A stretch of DNA of 64,000 nt, taken from the NCBI GenBank assembly GCA_963762525.1, contig CAVXKT010000011.1:620001-684000 (forward strand), written 5' to 3'. A program made the position numbers and the translations under genes. This DNA comes from DATFDN01 sp963762525. Its GTDB lineage: Bacteria > Pseudomonadota > Alphaproteobacteria > Acetobacterales > Acetobacteraceae. Under the pieces are notes generated by a model. It worked only from the letters and a program-made list of their open reading frames with translations. It was not told the origin of the DNA and did not search any database. Below are positions 56,550 through 64,000 of the stretch, in pieces. Position 1 is the stretch's first letter. The number at the start of each line of letters is the position of its first letter.

Positions 56550-58258
56550 GTCCCGCGGCGAAACCAAGCCGCCAGGTCGGTCGGGCTGAATTTCAGCACC
56601 GTCGGGCGGCCGTGGCTGCAGGTGGCGGCGCGCGGGGTCGCCTCCATCTGCCGAAGCAGCGCGTCCATCTCGTCGCGGTTGAGCCGCCGCCCGGCGCGCA
56701 CCGAGCCGTGGCAGGCGAGGCGCGCGAGCACGGCGTCGAGCCGCGCGGCGAGGCTCGCCGCCTCGCCGAGCTCGGCCAGCTCGTCGGCGAGGTCGCGCAA
56801 CAACGGCGCCGGGTCGGGCGCGCCGAGCGCCGCCGGCAGCGCGCGCACCAGCACCGCCCCCGTCCCGAACGCCTCGATCTCCAGCCCGAGGCCGGCGAGG
56901 CTCGGCGCATGCGCCGCCAGCCGCCGGGCCTCGGCCGGGGCCAGCTCCACCACCGCGGGCACCAACAGCGGCTGCGCGCGCACCCCGCCATTCTGCATCT
57001 GCGCGCGCAGCGCCTCATGCGTCAGACGCTCATGCGCGGCGTGCTGATCGACGACCACCAGCGCGCCGTCGGCGGCGATCGCGAGGATGTAGGTGTCCAG
57101 CACCTGGCCGAGCGGGGCGCCGAGCGGAAAGCTCACCGGTTCCGCCGCCGTTTCTTGCCGCGCCGCCGGCGGCAGCGCGATCGGCAATGGCGCCTCGGCG
57201 AAGCCCGTCCGCGGTACCGACGGGCGGGGTGGGGCGAGCGCCAGCGCCGGCCGCGCCGGCGGCACGGCGGGGCCGGCGGCGCCGCCGATCGCGCGGCCGA
57301 TCGCACCCACCACCAGCGCGCGCACCGCGGCGGGATCGCGGAAGCGCAATTCGGCCTTGGTCGGATGCACGTTCACATCGACCGCGTCGCCCGGCAGCTC
57401 GAGCCAGAGGGCGAGCACCGGATGGCGGCCGGCGGCGATCACCCCCCGGTACGCGCCGCGCACCGCGCCCGCGAGCAGCCGGTCGGCCACCGGGCGGCCG
57501 TTCACCGTAAAGGCCTGGTGCGCCGGGCTCGCCCGGGTGAGCGCCGGCGAGCCGACGAAGCCGGCCAAGGTCATGCCGTCGCGCGTGACCGCGAGCGGCA
57601 CCAGCGCCGCCGCCGCCGCGGCGCCGAGCAGCGCGGCGACGCGCCCGCCGCGGTCCTGCCCCGGCAGGTCGAACACCCCGCGGCCGTCGAGCTCGAGCCG
57701 GAAGGCCACCCCGGGCGCGGCAAGGGCGAGGCGGCGAACCGCCTGCTCCACCTGCTCGGCCTCGGTGCGCGGGTGCTTGAGGAACTTGCGCCGCGCCGGG
57801 GTGGCGAAAAACAGATCGCGCACCACCACGCGGGTTCCCGGCGCGCCGGGCGCGGGGGCGGGCGGCGCGACCCGGCCGGCCGCGACGGTTATCCGGTGCG
57901 CGGTGTCCGTGCCCGGCGGGCGCGAGGTGATCGTGAGCCGCGCGGCGGCGCCGATCGCCGCCAGCGCCTCGCCGCGAAAGCCCAAGGTGGCGATGGCGTC
58001 GAGCCGCTCGCCCGGCAGCTTGGAGGTGGCGTGGCGGCATACCGCCAGCGCCAGATCCTGTTCCGTCATGCCGGCGCCGTCATCGGCGATCTCGATCCGT
58101 TCGACGCCGCCGCCGGCGACCGCGACCACGATCCTCCGCGCGCCGGCATCGAGCGCGTTCTCCACCAGTTCCTTGACCGCCGCCGCCGGCCGCTCGATCA
58201 CCTCGCCAGCGGCGATGCGGTTGATGACCGCCTCCGGCAGCACGCGAATCTGCGCCAT
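56546..58258 (-). CDS. mutL: DNA mismatch repair protein MutL
   Basis: This 570-residue GHKL ATPase links MutS recognition to strand cleavage. N-terminal motifs: INRIAAGEVIERPAAAVKEL, ENALDAGA, IADDGAGMTEQD, ATLGFRGEALAAI and PGTRVVVRDLFFATPARRKF. The C-terminal domain contains VDQHAAHERLTHEALR, matching the endonuclease motif DQHA(x2)E(x4)E, then ACHGSVRAGRRLNRDEM and CSHGRPTVLKF. It is therefore expected to nick DNA itself, as in bacteria lacking MutH. The frame is intact. Confidence 0.96.
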   Translation of the reverse strand: MAQIRVLPEAVINRIAAGEVIERPAAAVKELVENALDAGARRIVVAVAGGGVERIEIADDGAGMTEQDLALAVCRHATSKLPGERLDAIATLGFRGEALAAIGAAARLTITSRPPGTDTAHRITVAAGRVAPPAPAPGAPGTRVVVRDLFFATPARRKFLKHPRTEAEQVEQAVRRLALAAPGVAFRLELDGRGVFDLPGQDRGGRVAALLGAAAAAALVPLAVTRDGMTLAGFVGSPALTRASPAHQAFTVNGRPVADRLLAGAVRGAYRGVIAAGRHPVLALWLELPGDAVDVNVHPTKAELRFRDPAAVRALVVGAIGRAIGGAAGPAVPPARPALALAPPRPSVPRTGFAEAPLPIALPPAARQETAAEPVSFPLGAPLGQVLDTYILAIAADGALVVVDQHAAHERLTHEALRAQMQNGGVRAQPLLVPAVVELAPAEARRLAAHAPSLAGLGLEIEAFGTGAVLVRALPAALGAPDPAPLLRDLADELAELGEAASLAARLDAVLARLACHGSVRAGRRLNRDEMDALLRQMEATPRAATCSHGRPTVLKFSPTDLAAWFRRGT

Positions 58259-58295
58259 CCGCGCAGGATCGCGCGCCGCCGCGGCGGCGGCAAGC

Positions 58296-58964
58296 TCAGC
58301 CGCGGCGGCGGCGGCGGATCATGCCGAGGCCGAGCAGTCCGGTGCCGAGCAGCGCCATCGAGGCCGGCTCCGGCGCCGGCGTCGGGTCGTCGAGCGAGAC
58401 CGTGTTGATGGCGAAGCCGCCCTGGGTGGTGGTGATCACGATCCGGGTGATGTCGGCGGTGGTGTCGGCGATGCCGGCGAACGGCGCCGAATTGTCCCCG
58501 TTTGCGGTGGAATCGCCGGTGACGGTGACGGCGCCGAGCAAGGTCGCGCCGTCATAGGCCGAGAGCGTCGCCGAGTAGGAGCCATAAGAATCGGCCTGGA
58601 TCTGGGTGCCGAAGCCGGCGATCGGCGTCGAGCCGAAATCCATCTCGTCGGTGGCGTCCTTATTCCACAGCAGGTGATCGCCGGGGGCGAAATTACCGGC
58701 CCAGCCGTTGCCCTGATCGAGCCGCTCGAACCCGGCGTTCCCCGGCTGCGTGATGGTGAACGTCACCCCGCCGGTCGAGGTCGCGGCGAACGGCGCCGCG
58801 ATGGTCGTGTAGCTCGGCCCGAGTTGGCCCCAGTCGAGGCTATCGGTGCCGCCGAAGGCGGTGCGGTCGGTGTAGGTGGTGATGGTGCCGGCGCGGGCGG
58901 CGGTGGCGGTGAGGCCGCCGATCGCGACCGCGGCGGCGAGGAGGGCGAGGGGGAGTTTGCGCAT
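58296..58964 (-). CDS. PEP-CTERM domain-containing secreted protein
   Basis: This 222-residue protein has a signal peptide (MRKLPLALLAAAVAIGGLTA to ARAG), a beta-rich Gly/Thr/Asp body and a C-terminal sorting signal PAPEPASMALLGTGLLGLGM followed by RRRRRG. The PEP motif plus hydrophobic helix plus Arg cluster is the PEP-CTERM signal recognised by exosortase, usually in exopolysaccharide-producing bacteria. No exosortase or polysaccharide genes are in the window. Function of the body is unknown. Confidence 0.88.
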   Translation of the reverse strand: MRKLPLALLAAAVAIGGLTATAARAGTITTYTDRTAFGGTDSLDWGQLGPSYTTIAAPFAATSTGGVTFTITQPGNAGFERLDQGNGWAGNFAPGDHLLWNKDATDEMDFGSTPIAGFGTQIQADSYGSYSATLSAYDGATLLGAVTVTGDSTANGDNSAPFAGIADTTADITRIVITTTQGGFAINTVSLDDPTPAPEPASMALLGTGLLGLGMIRRRRRG

Positions 58965-59104
58965 CGGGATTGCTCTCAAAATTGGTGGTTCCGCATCCGC
59001 TCATTTCGACAGCGGATATGTTTCGAGATACCACCAACCGTGCCGACGCGCAAAAATAAGATTTCGTGAGGTAAATGAAATCCGCCGCCTCACCCCTCGC
59101 CGTC

Positions 59105-60757
59105 TCAACCCTCGCCGCGCAGCTTCCGGAAGCGCGCGATCGCCGCCGTCGTCGCGAGGTCCGCTTCGACCGGCTCGCCCGCGAGCGCCGGCAGGATGGC
59201 GCCGGCGAGCTGCTTGCCCAGCTCCACCCCCCACTGGTCGAAGCTGTCGATGTCCCACAGGCACCCCTGCACCGCGACCTTGTGCTCGTAGAGGGCGATC
59301 AGCCGGCCGAGGCTCGCGGCATCGAGCCGGCGGAACAGGATCAGCGTCGACGGCCGCTCGCCGGGACAGACGCGATGCGGCGCCACGCGGTCGATCTCCG
59401 CTGCCGGCACGCCCTTTTTCGCCATCTCGGCGCGCACCGCCGCCTCGCTGCGGCCTTCCATCAGCGCCGCCGCCTGGGCGAAGGCGTTGGCGGCGAGCGC
59501 GCGATGCGCCGCCGCGTCGGAGTGATCGGGAAGCGCCGCGAGAATGAAATCGACCGGAATCACCGCCGGCCCCTGGTGGACGAGCTGCATGAAGCTGTGC
59601 TGGGCGGAGGTGCCGGGCTCGCCGAACACCACCGGGCAGGTGGCGTAATCGACCACCGCGCCTTCGAGCGTCACCCGCTTGCCGTTGCTCTCCATCTCCA
59701 GTTGCTGCAGATGCGCCGGCAGCCGCCGCAGCCGCTCGTCATAGGCGAGCACGCATTGCGTGGCGCAGCCCAGCGCGTTGACGTGCCAGATGCCGGCTAG
59801 TCCCAGCAGCACCGGCAAACAGTGCTCGAGCGGCGAGTTGCGGAAATGGCGGTCCATCGCCCAAGCCCCGTCGAGCATGGCCTGGAACGCCGCCCAGCCG
59901 GCGGCGAGCGCGATCACCAGCCCGACCGGCGACCACAGCGAATACCGCCCGCCGACCCAGTCGCGGAAGCCGAACGTCCGCGCCGGCGGGATGCCGAAGG
60001 CGCCGACCGCTTCGAGATTGGTCGAGAGCGCGACGAAATGCGCAGCCACCGCCGCCTCCCCGAGCGCGCCGGAGAGCCAGGCCCGCAAGGCGGCGGCGTT
60101 CATCGCCGTCTCCTGCGTGGTCCAGGATTTGGACGCGATCAGAATGAGCGTGGTCGCCGGATCGAGATCATGCGTCGCCGCGAGCAAAGCGTGGCCGTCC
60201 ACATTGGCGAGGAAGCGCGCCGCCATCGGCGGATCGTCGGCCGCCAGGGTCAGCGCCTCGGTGGCGACGCGCGGGCCGAGATCGGAGCCGCCCATGCCGA
60301 CGTTCAGCACATGCGTGAAGCGCCGCCCGGTGGCGCCGGTGATGCGCCCGGCATGGACCGCGTCGACGAAATCGCGCATCCGCGCCCGCTCGGCGGCGGC
60401 GAGCTCGGCGGCGTCATCGACGCCGCCCGGCAGGGTGGCGCGCAGCCCGGAGTCGGCGGGGGCGCGGAGCGCCATGTGCATCGCCGCGCGATGCTCGGTC
60501 ACGTTGACCGGCTCGCCCGCGAACAGCCGCCGGCGGAAGCCTTCGAGATCGGCGGCGCGGGCGAGGTCGAACAGCGCCGCGCGCGCGTCGTCGTCGATCG
60601 CGGTGCGCGAGAGGTCGAGCGAGAGGTCGTCGAGGGCGAAGGTGAACCGCGCCGCCCGTTCGGGGTCGGCGGCGAAGCGCGGCGTGATGCGTCGCCCGTC
60701 GGGGCGCGCGGCGAGTGCGGCGAGGCGGGCGAAGGCGGCGCGGCGGGGATCGGGCAT
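59105..60757 (-). CDS. pgi: Glucose-6-phosphate isomerase
   Basis: This 550-residue cytosolic enzyme interconverts glucose-6-phosphate and fructose-6-phosphate. Family segments are HVLNVGMGGSDLGPRVATEA, LIASKSWTTQETAMNAAAL, signature DWVGGRYSLWSPVGLVIAL, NGKRVTLEGAVVDYATCPVV, GTSAQHSFMQLVHQG with the base Glu region upstream, and FDQWGVELGKQLAGAILPAL. Full length with an intact frame. Confidence 0.96.
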   Translation of the reverse strand: MPDPRRAAFARLAALAARPDGRRITPRFAADPERAARFTFALDDLSLDLSRTAIDDDARAALFDLARAADLEGFRRRLFAGEPVNVTEHRAAMHMALRAPADSGLRATLPGGVDDAAELAAAERARMRDFVDAVHAGRITGATGRRFTHVLNVGMGGSDLGPRVATEALTLAADDPPMAARFLANVDGHALLAATHDLDPATTLILIASKSWTTQETAMNAAALRAWLSGALGEAAVAAHFVALSTNLEAVGAFGIPPARTFGFRDWVGGRYSLWSPVGLVIALAAGWAAFQAMLDGAWAMDRHFRNSPLEHCLPVLLGLAGIWHVNALGCATQCVLAYDERLRRLPAHLQQLEMESNGKRVTLEGAVVDYATCPVVFGEPGTSAQHSFMQLVHQGPAVIPVDFILAALPDHSDAAAHRALAANAFAQAAALMEGRSEAAVRAEMAKKGVPAAEIDRVAPHRVCPGERPSTLILFRRLDAASLGRLIALYEHKVAVQGCLWDIDSFDQWGVELGKQLAGAILPALAGEPVEADLATTAAIARFRKLRGEG

Positions 60758-60795
60758 GGCGGGAGGCTAGCAGCAAGTGCGCGCGGGCGGGAGGG

Positions 60796-62061
60796 TCAGC
60801 CGGTGGCCCGCGCCACGTGCACGGTCTCCGGCATCCACCCCCACACCGCGGCCAGCCCGAGCGCGGCCACCACCGCCAGCGCGCCGAAGCCCACCGTGTA
60901 GCCCATCATCTGGGTGAGGAAGCCGATGGCGGTGGTGCTGATGGTGGCGCCGATGCCGGCGACCATGCCGGTGGTGCCGAGCGCGGTGTTGTAGCGCCCG
61001 CTCCCCTGCGTCACGTCGGCGACGATCAGCGGCGTCAGAATGCCGATCACCGCCGCCGTCAACCCGCCGAGGACCTGCACGCCGACCAGGAACCACGGCC
61101 CGAAGGCGAGGGCGAACAACACGGTGCGCGCGAGCAGGGCGACGAAAGCGGCGGCGAGCAGCCATTTACGCCCCCATTCGTCGGCCTTGCGGGCGATCCA
61201 GGCGGCGATCAGCGCGGTCGTGAGCTGCGGCACCACCACCAGCGCCGCCACCACGATCTCGGATTCGAACTTGTAGTCCGCCGCCAGGCGTTCGCCCGCC
61301 AGCGGCAGCATCGAGGCGTTGGCGAACTGGAACAGGAACAGGCAGAGCGAGAAGATCAGTAGTGGACGGTTGCGGACCAGTGCGTGCCAGCGCGCGTGCG
61401 GCGACCCGCGGCCGCGCCGGTGGCCGTCGGGTTTGGTCTCGGCGCCGCGGGCGCGGGCGTAGTCGATCTCCTTGCCGTTGATGAACCACAACGCCGCGAA
61501 GGCGGGGATGCACAGCCCGGCGGCGGCGAAGAACGGCGCGCCGGCGGAGAAGAAGCTGCCGAGCACGCCCATCCCCGCCGCGGTGGCGGCGTTGCCGAAC
61601 GAATCGTAGCGGTGGTTGCGCCCGACCCTGGTGTGATAGGCGCGGTGGCCGACCAGGCCGAGCCCGATCGCGGCGATCGCCGTGCGCACCGCGCCGCCGG
61701 TGATGCCGTGCATGAACTCGCCGGCGAGCACCGGCAGGTAGCTCGGGAAGAAGGCGATCAGCAGCGACCCGCCGGCGATCAGCCCCAGGCAGACGGCGAT
61801 CACCAGCCGCTTCATGCGGATCCAGTCCACCAGCGCCCCGGCCGGCGCTTGGGTCGCCAGAGCGACGGCGCTGTTGACGGTGAGAACGCTGCCGATCGTG
61901 CCCTGATTCCAGCCGTATTGGGCGAGATAGACCGAGACGAACGGGCCGAACGCCGTCTCCACGTCGGCGATGCAGAAATTCAGCCAGTCGAGGCCGCGCT
62001 GGCTGGCCAGGGACGGACGCGCGGGCGGACGCTTGGCGGCGACGGCGGGGGCGTCGGGCAT
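60796..62061 (-). CDS. MFS transporter
   Basis: This roughly 421-residue protein has 11-12 hydrophobic segments and MFS loops such as YGWNQGTIGSVLTVNSAVAL, PAGALVDWIRMKRLVIAVCL, ARKADEWGRKWLLAAAFVAL and GSGRYNTALGTTGMVAGIGA. An insert rich in Arg/Gly (GHRRGRGSPHARWHALVRNR) forms the central cytoplasmic loop. Substrate unknown. The same frame is open upstream through the methyltransferase gene, so MPDAPAVAAK is chosen as the start; the two genes are separated by about 40 bp. Confidence 0.85.
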   Translation of the reverse strand: MPDAPAVAAKRPPARPSLASQRGLDWLNFCIADVETAFGPFVSVYLAQYGWNQGTIGSVLTVNSAVALATQAPAGALVDWIRMKRLVIAVCLGLIAGGSLLIAFFPSYLPVLAGEFMHGITGGAVRTAIAAIGLGLVGHRAYHTRVGRNHRYDSFGNAATAAGMGVLGSFFSAGAPFFAAAGLCIPAFAALWFINGKEIDYARARGAETKPDGHRRGRGSPHARWHALVRNRPLLIFSLCLFLFQFANASMLPLAGERLAADYKFESEIVVAALVVVPQLTTALIAAWIARKADEWGRKWLLAAAFVALLARTVLFALAFGPWFLVGVQVLGGLTAAVIGILTPLIVADVTQGSGRYNTALGTTGMVAGIGATISTTAIGFLTQMMGYTVGFGALAVVAALGLAAVWGWMPETVHVARATG

Positions 62062-62102
62062 GAAGGGTGAAACGGCCGGCGACGGCTCGGGTTGGGCGTG
62101 GC

Positions 62103-62952
62103 CTAGACCCGGGCGGTGACGACGAACACCAGCGCCGGCACCGCCACGCCCTCCGCGGTGGCGAAGCGCGCCAATGCCGCCGTCAGCTCGGCCTCGATCG
62201 CCCGCACGGTGGCCTCGTCGGCGCCGCGGTCGCGGATCAGCGCGCTCGCCGGCCCCATTGAGGTCATGAATCGCGCCTCGGCGGCCGGTTCCTCCGTGTG
62301 CAGCATCGGGTGCGCCTCCGCGATGTCGATGTTCCGGTATCCGGCGGCGGTCAGCACGTTCCCGAGATGCGTCCGGTCGCTGAGCGACATCGGGCCGGGC
62401 GCGCCGGGCGGCGGCGGATCGGGCGGGCCGAGATGGCGGGCGACGACGCCGAGCGGGATATGCCAGTGCGGATTGTCGGCGAGCGGTCCCCAGCAGACGA
62501 AGCTGAGCCGCCCGTTCGCCGTACCGGCGCGACGCAGATTGGCGAAGGCGGCTGCGGGATCGGCGAAGAACATCACGCCGAAGCGCGAGAACAGCAGATC
62601 GAACGGGCCTTCGGGCAGGGGATCGGCCTGGGCGTCGGCGAGGCGGAAGCTCGAGATTCGTGCGCCCCGAGCGGCGCCGTCGCGCCTCCGCCTCGGCGAT
62701 CATCGGATCGGCGATGTCGATGCCGAGCACCGTGCCGCTCGGTCCCACCTGCTCGGCCAGCAGCAGCGCCAGCGCGCCCGGCCCGCAGCCGATCTCCAGC
62801 ACCCGCTCCCCCGGCTGCGCCGCCGCCGCCTTCAGCGCGAGTTCGCCGACCTCGCGCAACTGGGCATCCATCTTGGCGCCGAACGCCACCCAGCGCGGTC
62901 CGACGATTGAGTTCCAGTAGTCGCGCTGAGCGTCGTTGGCTTCCGGCATCAT
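62103..62952 (-). CDS. Class I SAM-dependent methyltransferase, frame broken
   Basis: About 283 residues. SAM-binding motif I is RVLEIGCGPGALALLLAEQV with the acidic loop GTVLGIDIADPMIAEAEAR. One frame change near 62670 leads to FDLLFSRFGVMFFADPAAAF, ANLRRAGTANGRLSFVCWGP and a C-terminal domain with AGYRNIDIAEAHPMLHTEEP. The family resembles UbiE/Coq5-like and toxin-tailoring enzymes; substrate unknown. It starts eight bases before the ferredoxin stop is reached, so the two may be co-transcribed. Confidence 0.83.
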
Positions 62953-62959
62953 CGACTCC

Positions 62960-63256
62960 TCAGCGCCGGCCGCGGCCGAGCCAGGTGATTACCAGATCCG
63001 AGCGCGGCTGCGCCCGGCAGGCGAGGGTCTGCCCGGCGCGCGCCTGCTCGGCGCTGAGCGCGGCGTCGCCGCGCGCCAGCAGCGCCACCTCGCCGCTCTC
63101 CAGCCTGGAGATGCAGGTGCCGCAATTGCCGGTGGCGCCGGTATAGGGGAAATCGAGCCCCGCGGCGACCGCCGCCTGCAGCACCGTCTGATCCGCCCGG
63201 CAGGCGATCGCGGCGTCGGCGTTGCGGATGCGGACCGTGAACGCGGCGCCACTCAT
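62960..63256 (-). CDS. Plant-type [2Fe-2S] ferredoxin domain protein
   Basis: This 98-residue electron-transfer protein has the beta-grasp ferredoxin pattern: FTVRIRNADAAIACRADQTV, LQAAVAAGLDFPYTGATGNC, GTCISRLESGEVAL and a final Cys in LACRAQPRSDLVI. The normal Cys-x4-Cys-x2-Cys block reads Gly-x4-Cys-x2-Cys here, so the first cluster ligand is a Gly (codon GGC instead of TGC). Either a sequence error or a real loss of the canonical cluster. It sits between the cupin and methyltransferase genes. Confidence 0.8.
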   Translation of the reverse strand: MSGAAFTVRIRNADAAIACRADQTVLQAAVAAGLDFPYTGATGNCGTCISRLESGEVALLARGDAALSAEQARAGQTLACRAQPRSDLVITWLGRGRR

Positions 63257-63261
63257 GCGCG

Positions 63262-63846
63262 TCAGGCCGCGTAGCGGCGCGACTGGCCGGCTCGCACCGA
63301 GCCGAATTGCGGATGATACCAGATGACCGAAGGAAAGCGCGCCAGCGCGTAGCCGTAGAGCGCGATCGCGATCGCCGGCTCGTCGCCGAGCACCACCGTC
63401 GCGTGGATGTCGTGATCGGACATGGCCATGCCGCTGCCCGGCGCGACCGTCACCTCGCCCACCTTGATCACCTCGGCGCGGCCCGGCTCCGCACCGCCAT
63501 CGACGCGGCGGTAGAACTCATGGCGTTCGCGCCCCGAGATCGCGGCGTTGGCGCACCAGATGCCGTGGTCGTGCGGCGCCGCTTCCTTCCCCGGCATCCC
63601 GATCTTGAGATAGAGGCCATGGCCGTCATTCTCCTCGACCAGCAGCGGATGGTTGCGGCCCTCGGCCTCGGGCATCGGAAAATCGGCGGCGGGAAACAAC
63701 TCGGCGCGGCGGGCGAGCTTCACCAGCTCGTTCTTGATGGCGTGCAGCGCCGAAGGAGTCGGGCCTTCCCTCTCCGCGATGGCATGCACCCGGCGCATCA
63801 GATTGGCGCAGGCACGGGCGCGACGGACGGCGACGATCGTGCTCAT
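63262..63846 (-). CDS. Cysteine dioxygenase-like cupin protein
   Basis: This 194-residue single-domain cupin resembles thiol dioxygenases. Metal ligands are likely the HxH in APHDHGIWCANAAISGRERH and a later His in AMSDHDIHATVVLGDEP. Cysteine dioxygenases oxidise cysteine or related thiols to sulfinates with a ferrous ion. The N-terminal helix region (ACANLMRRVHAIAEREGPTP) is normal for the bacterial family. The exact thiol substrate is uncertain. Confidence 0.78.
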   Translation of the reverse strand: MSTIVAVRRARACANLMRRVHAIAEREGPTPSALHAIKNELVKLARRAELFPAADFPMPEAEGRNHPLLVEENDGHGLYLKIGMPGKEAAPHDHGIWCANAAISGRERHEFYRRVDGGAEPGRAEVIKVGEVTVAPGSGMAMSDHDIHATVVLGDEPAIAIALYGYALARFPSVIWYHPQFGSVRAGQSRRYAA

Positions 63847-63881
63847 GGCCGACTGCTAACGCCGACCCCGACGCGGCGCAA

Positions 63882-64000
63882 CTATCGTCCCGGCGTCGGC
63901 ATCGCGAACTCGGCGCCGGCGCGGCTGCCGGCGGGCCAGCGCTGGGTGATCGCCTTGTAGCGGGTGTAGAAGCGCACGCCTTCGGGCCCGTAGATGTGGT
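63882..64000 (-). CDS. mmsA: Methylmalonate-semialdehyde dehydrogenase, C-terminal end (partial)
   Basis: The window edge cuts this gene; only its last 39 codons are present. They read HIYGPEGVRFYTRYKAITQR followed by WPAGSRAGAEFAMPTPGR and a TAG stop, matching the C-terminus of CoA-acylating methylmalonate-semialdehyde dehydrogenases (GPxGVRFYTxxKxITxRWP...GAEFxMPT). The enzyme acts in valine and thymine breakdown. The rest lies to the right of the window. Confidence 0.8.
   Translation of the reverse strand, partial: HIYGPEGVRFYTRYKAITQRWPAGSRAGAEFAMPTPGR

Noticed and set aside
60796..62952. A 718-codon frame joining a methyltransferase N-terminus to an MFS transporter
   Set aside because: The methyltransferase continues in another frame (62103-62576) after a base error; the join is accidental.

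Overview
The window is GC-rich alphaproteobacterial chromosome, most likely from the Rhodospirillales/Acetobacteraceae. This is inferred from gene order rather than from an rRNA. The main clues are hup - tRNA-Val - tRNA-Asp - nuoA-N - coaX - rnj - DUF1467 - proS - lolC - lolD, the rpmF-plsX-fabH set, and a tad operon of alphaproteobacterial (cpa) type.

Layout. (1) 1-4.85 kb, minus: the N-terminal part of a giant beta-helical, repeat-rich surface adhesin that runs off the left edge. (2) 5.0-17.0 kb, plus: a complete Flp/Tad pilus operon: flp, cpaA, cpaB, cpaC, a short CpaD-like lipoprotein, cpaE, cpaF, tadB, tadC, tadD, two TadE-like pseudopilins, tadG and a lytic transglycosylase. (3) 17.1-20.6 kb, plus: an enolase-superfamily enzyme, then rpmF-plsX-fabH. 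(4) 20.6-24.95 kb: an accessory island with a BrnT toxin remnant, an IS630-type transposase broken by an IS110-type element, a multidomain nitrite reductase (heme c + cupredoxin + NirK core), a small AT-richer membrane protein and a BrnA antitoxin. (5) 25.2-27.0 kb: lepA. (6) 27.0-28.6 kb, minus: a c-type cytochrome, a truncated VOC protein and a truncated GMC dehydrogenase joined by an apparent deletion. (7) 28.6-34.9 kb, minus: lolD, lolC, proS, DUF1467, RNase J, coaX. (8) 34.9-49.3 kb, minus: all 14 complex I genes, nuoA to nuoN. (9) 49.4-49.9 kb: two tRNAs and HU. (10) 50-64 kb: mixed genes: denD, a ClC channel, an M20 peptidase, an HPF-cold-shock fusion, an AI-2E family transporter, mutL, a PEP-CTERM protein, pgi, an MFS transporter, a methyltransferase, a ferredoxin, a cysteine-dioxygenase-like cupin and the end of mmsA.

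Functional picture. The left third is about surface attachment (Flp pili plus a large adhesin). The middle right is respiratory and housekeeping (complex I, lipoprotein export, translation, RNA decay). Region 4 looks horizontally acquired and supplies a self-contained nitrite reductase whose electron donor domains are fused to it.

Quality caveat. Many conserved genes (cpaE, cpaF, tadB-D, nirK, lepA, nuoC/D/E/G/L and others) change reading frame with no loss of conserved sequence. Many of the junctions are explained by a single extra base. I treat these as probable sequence or assembly errors and annotate the full genes across them. I found no CRISPR array and no rRNA.
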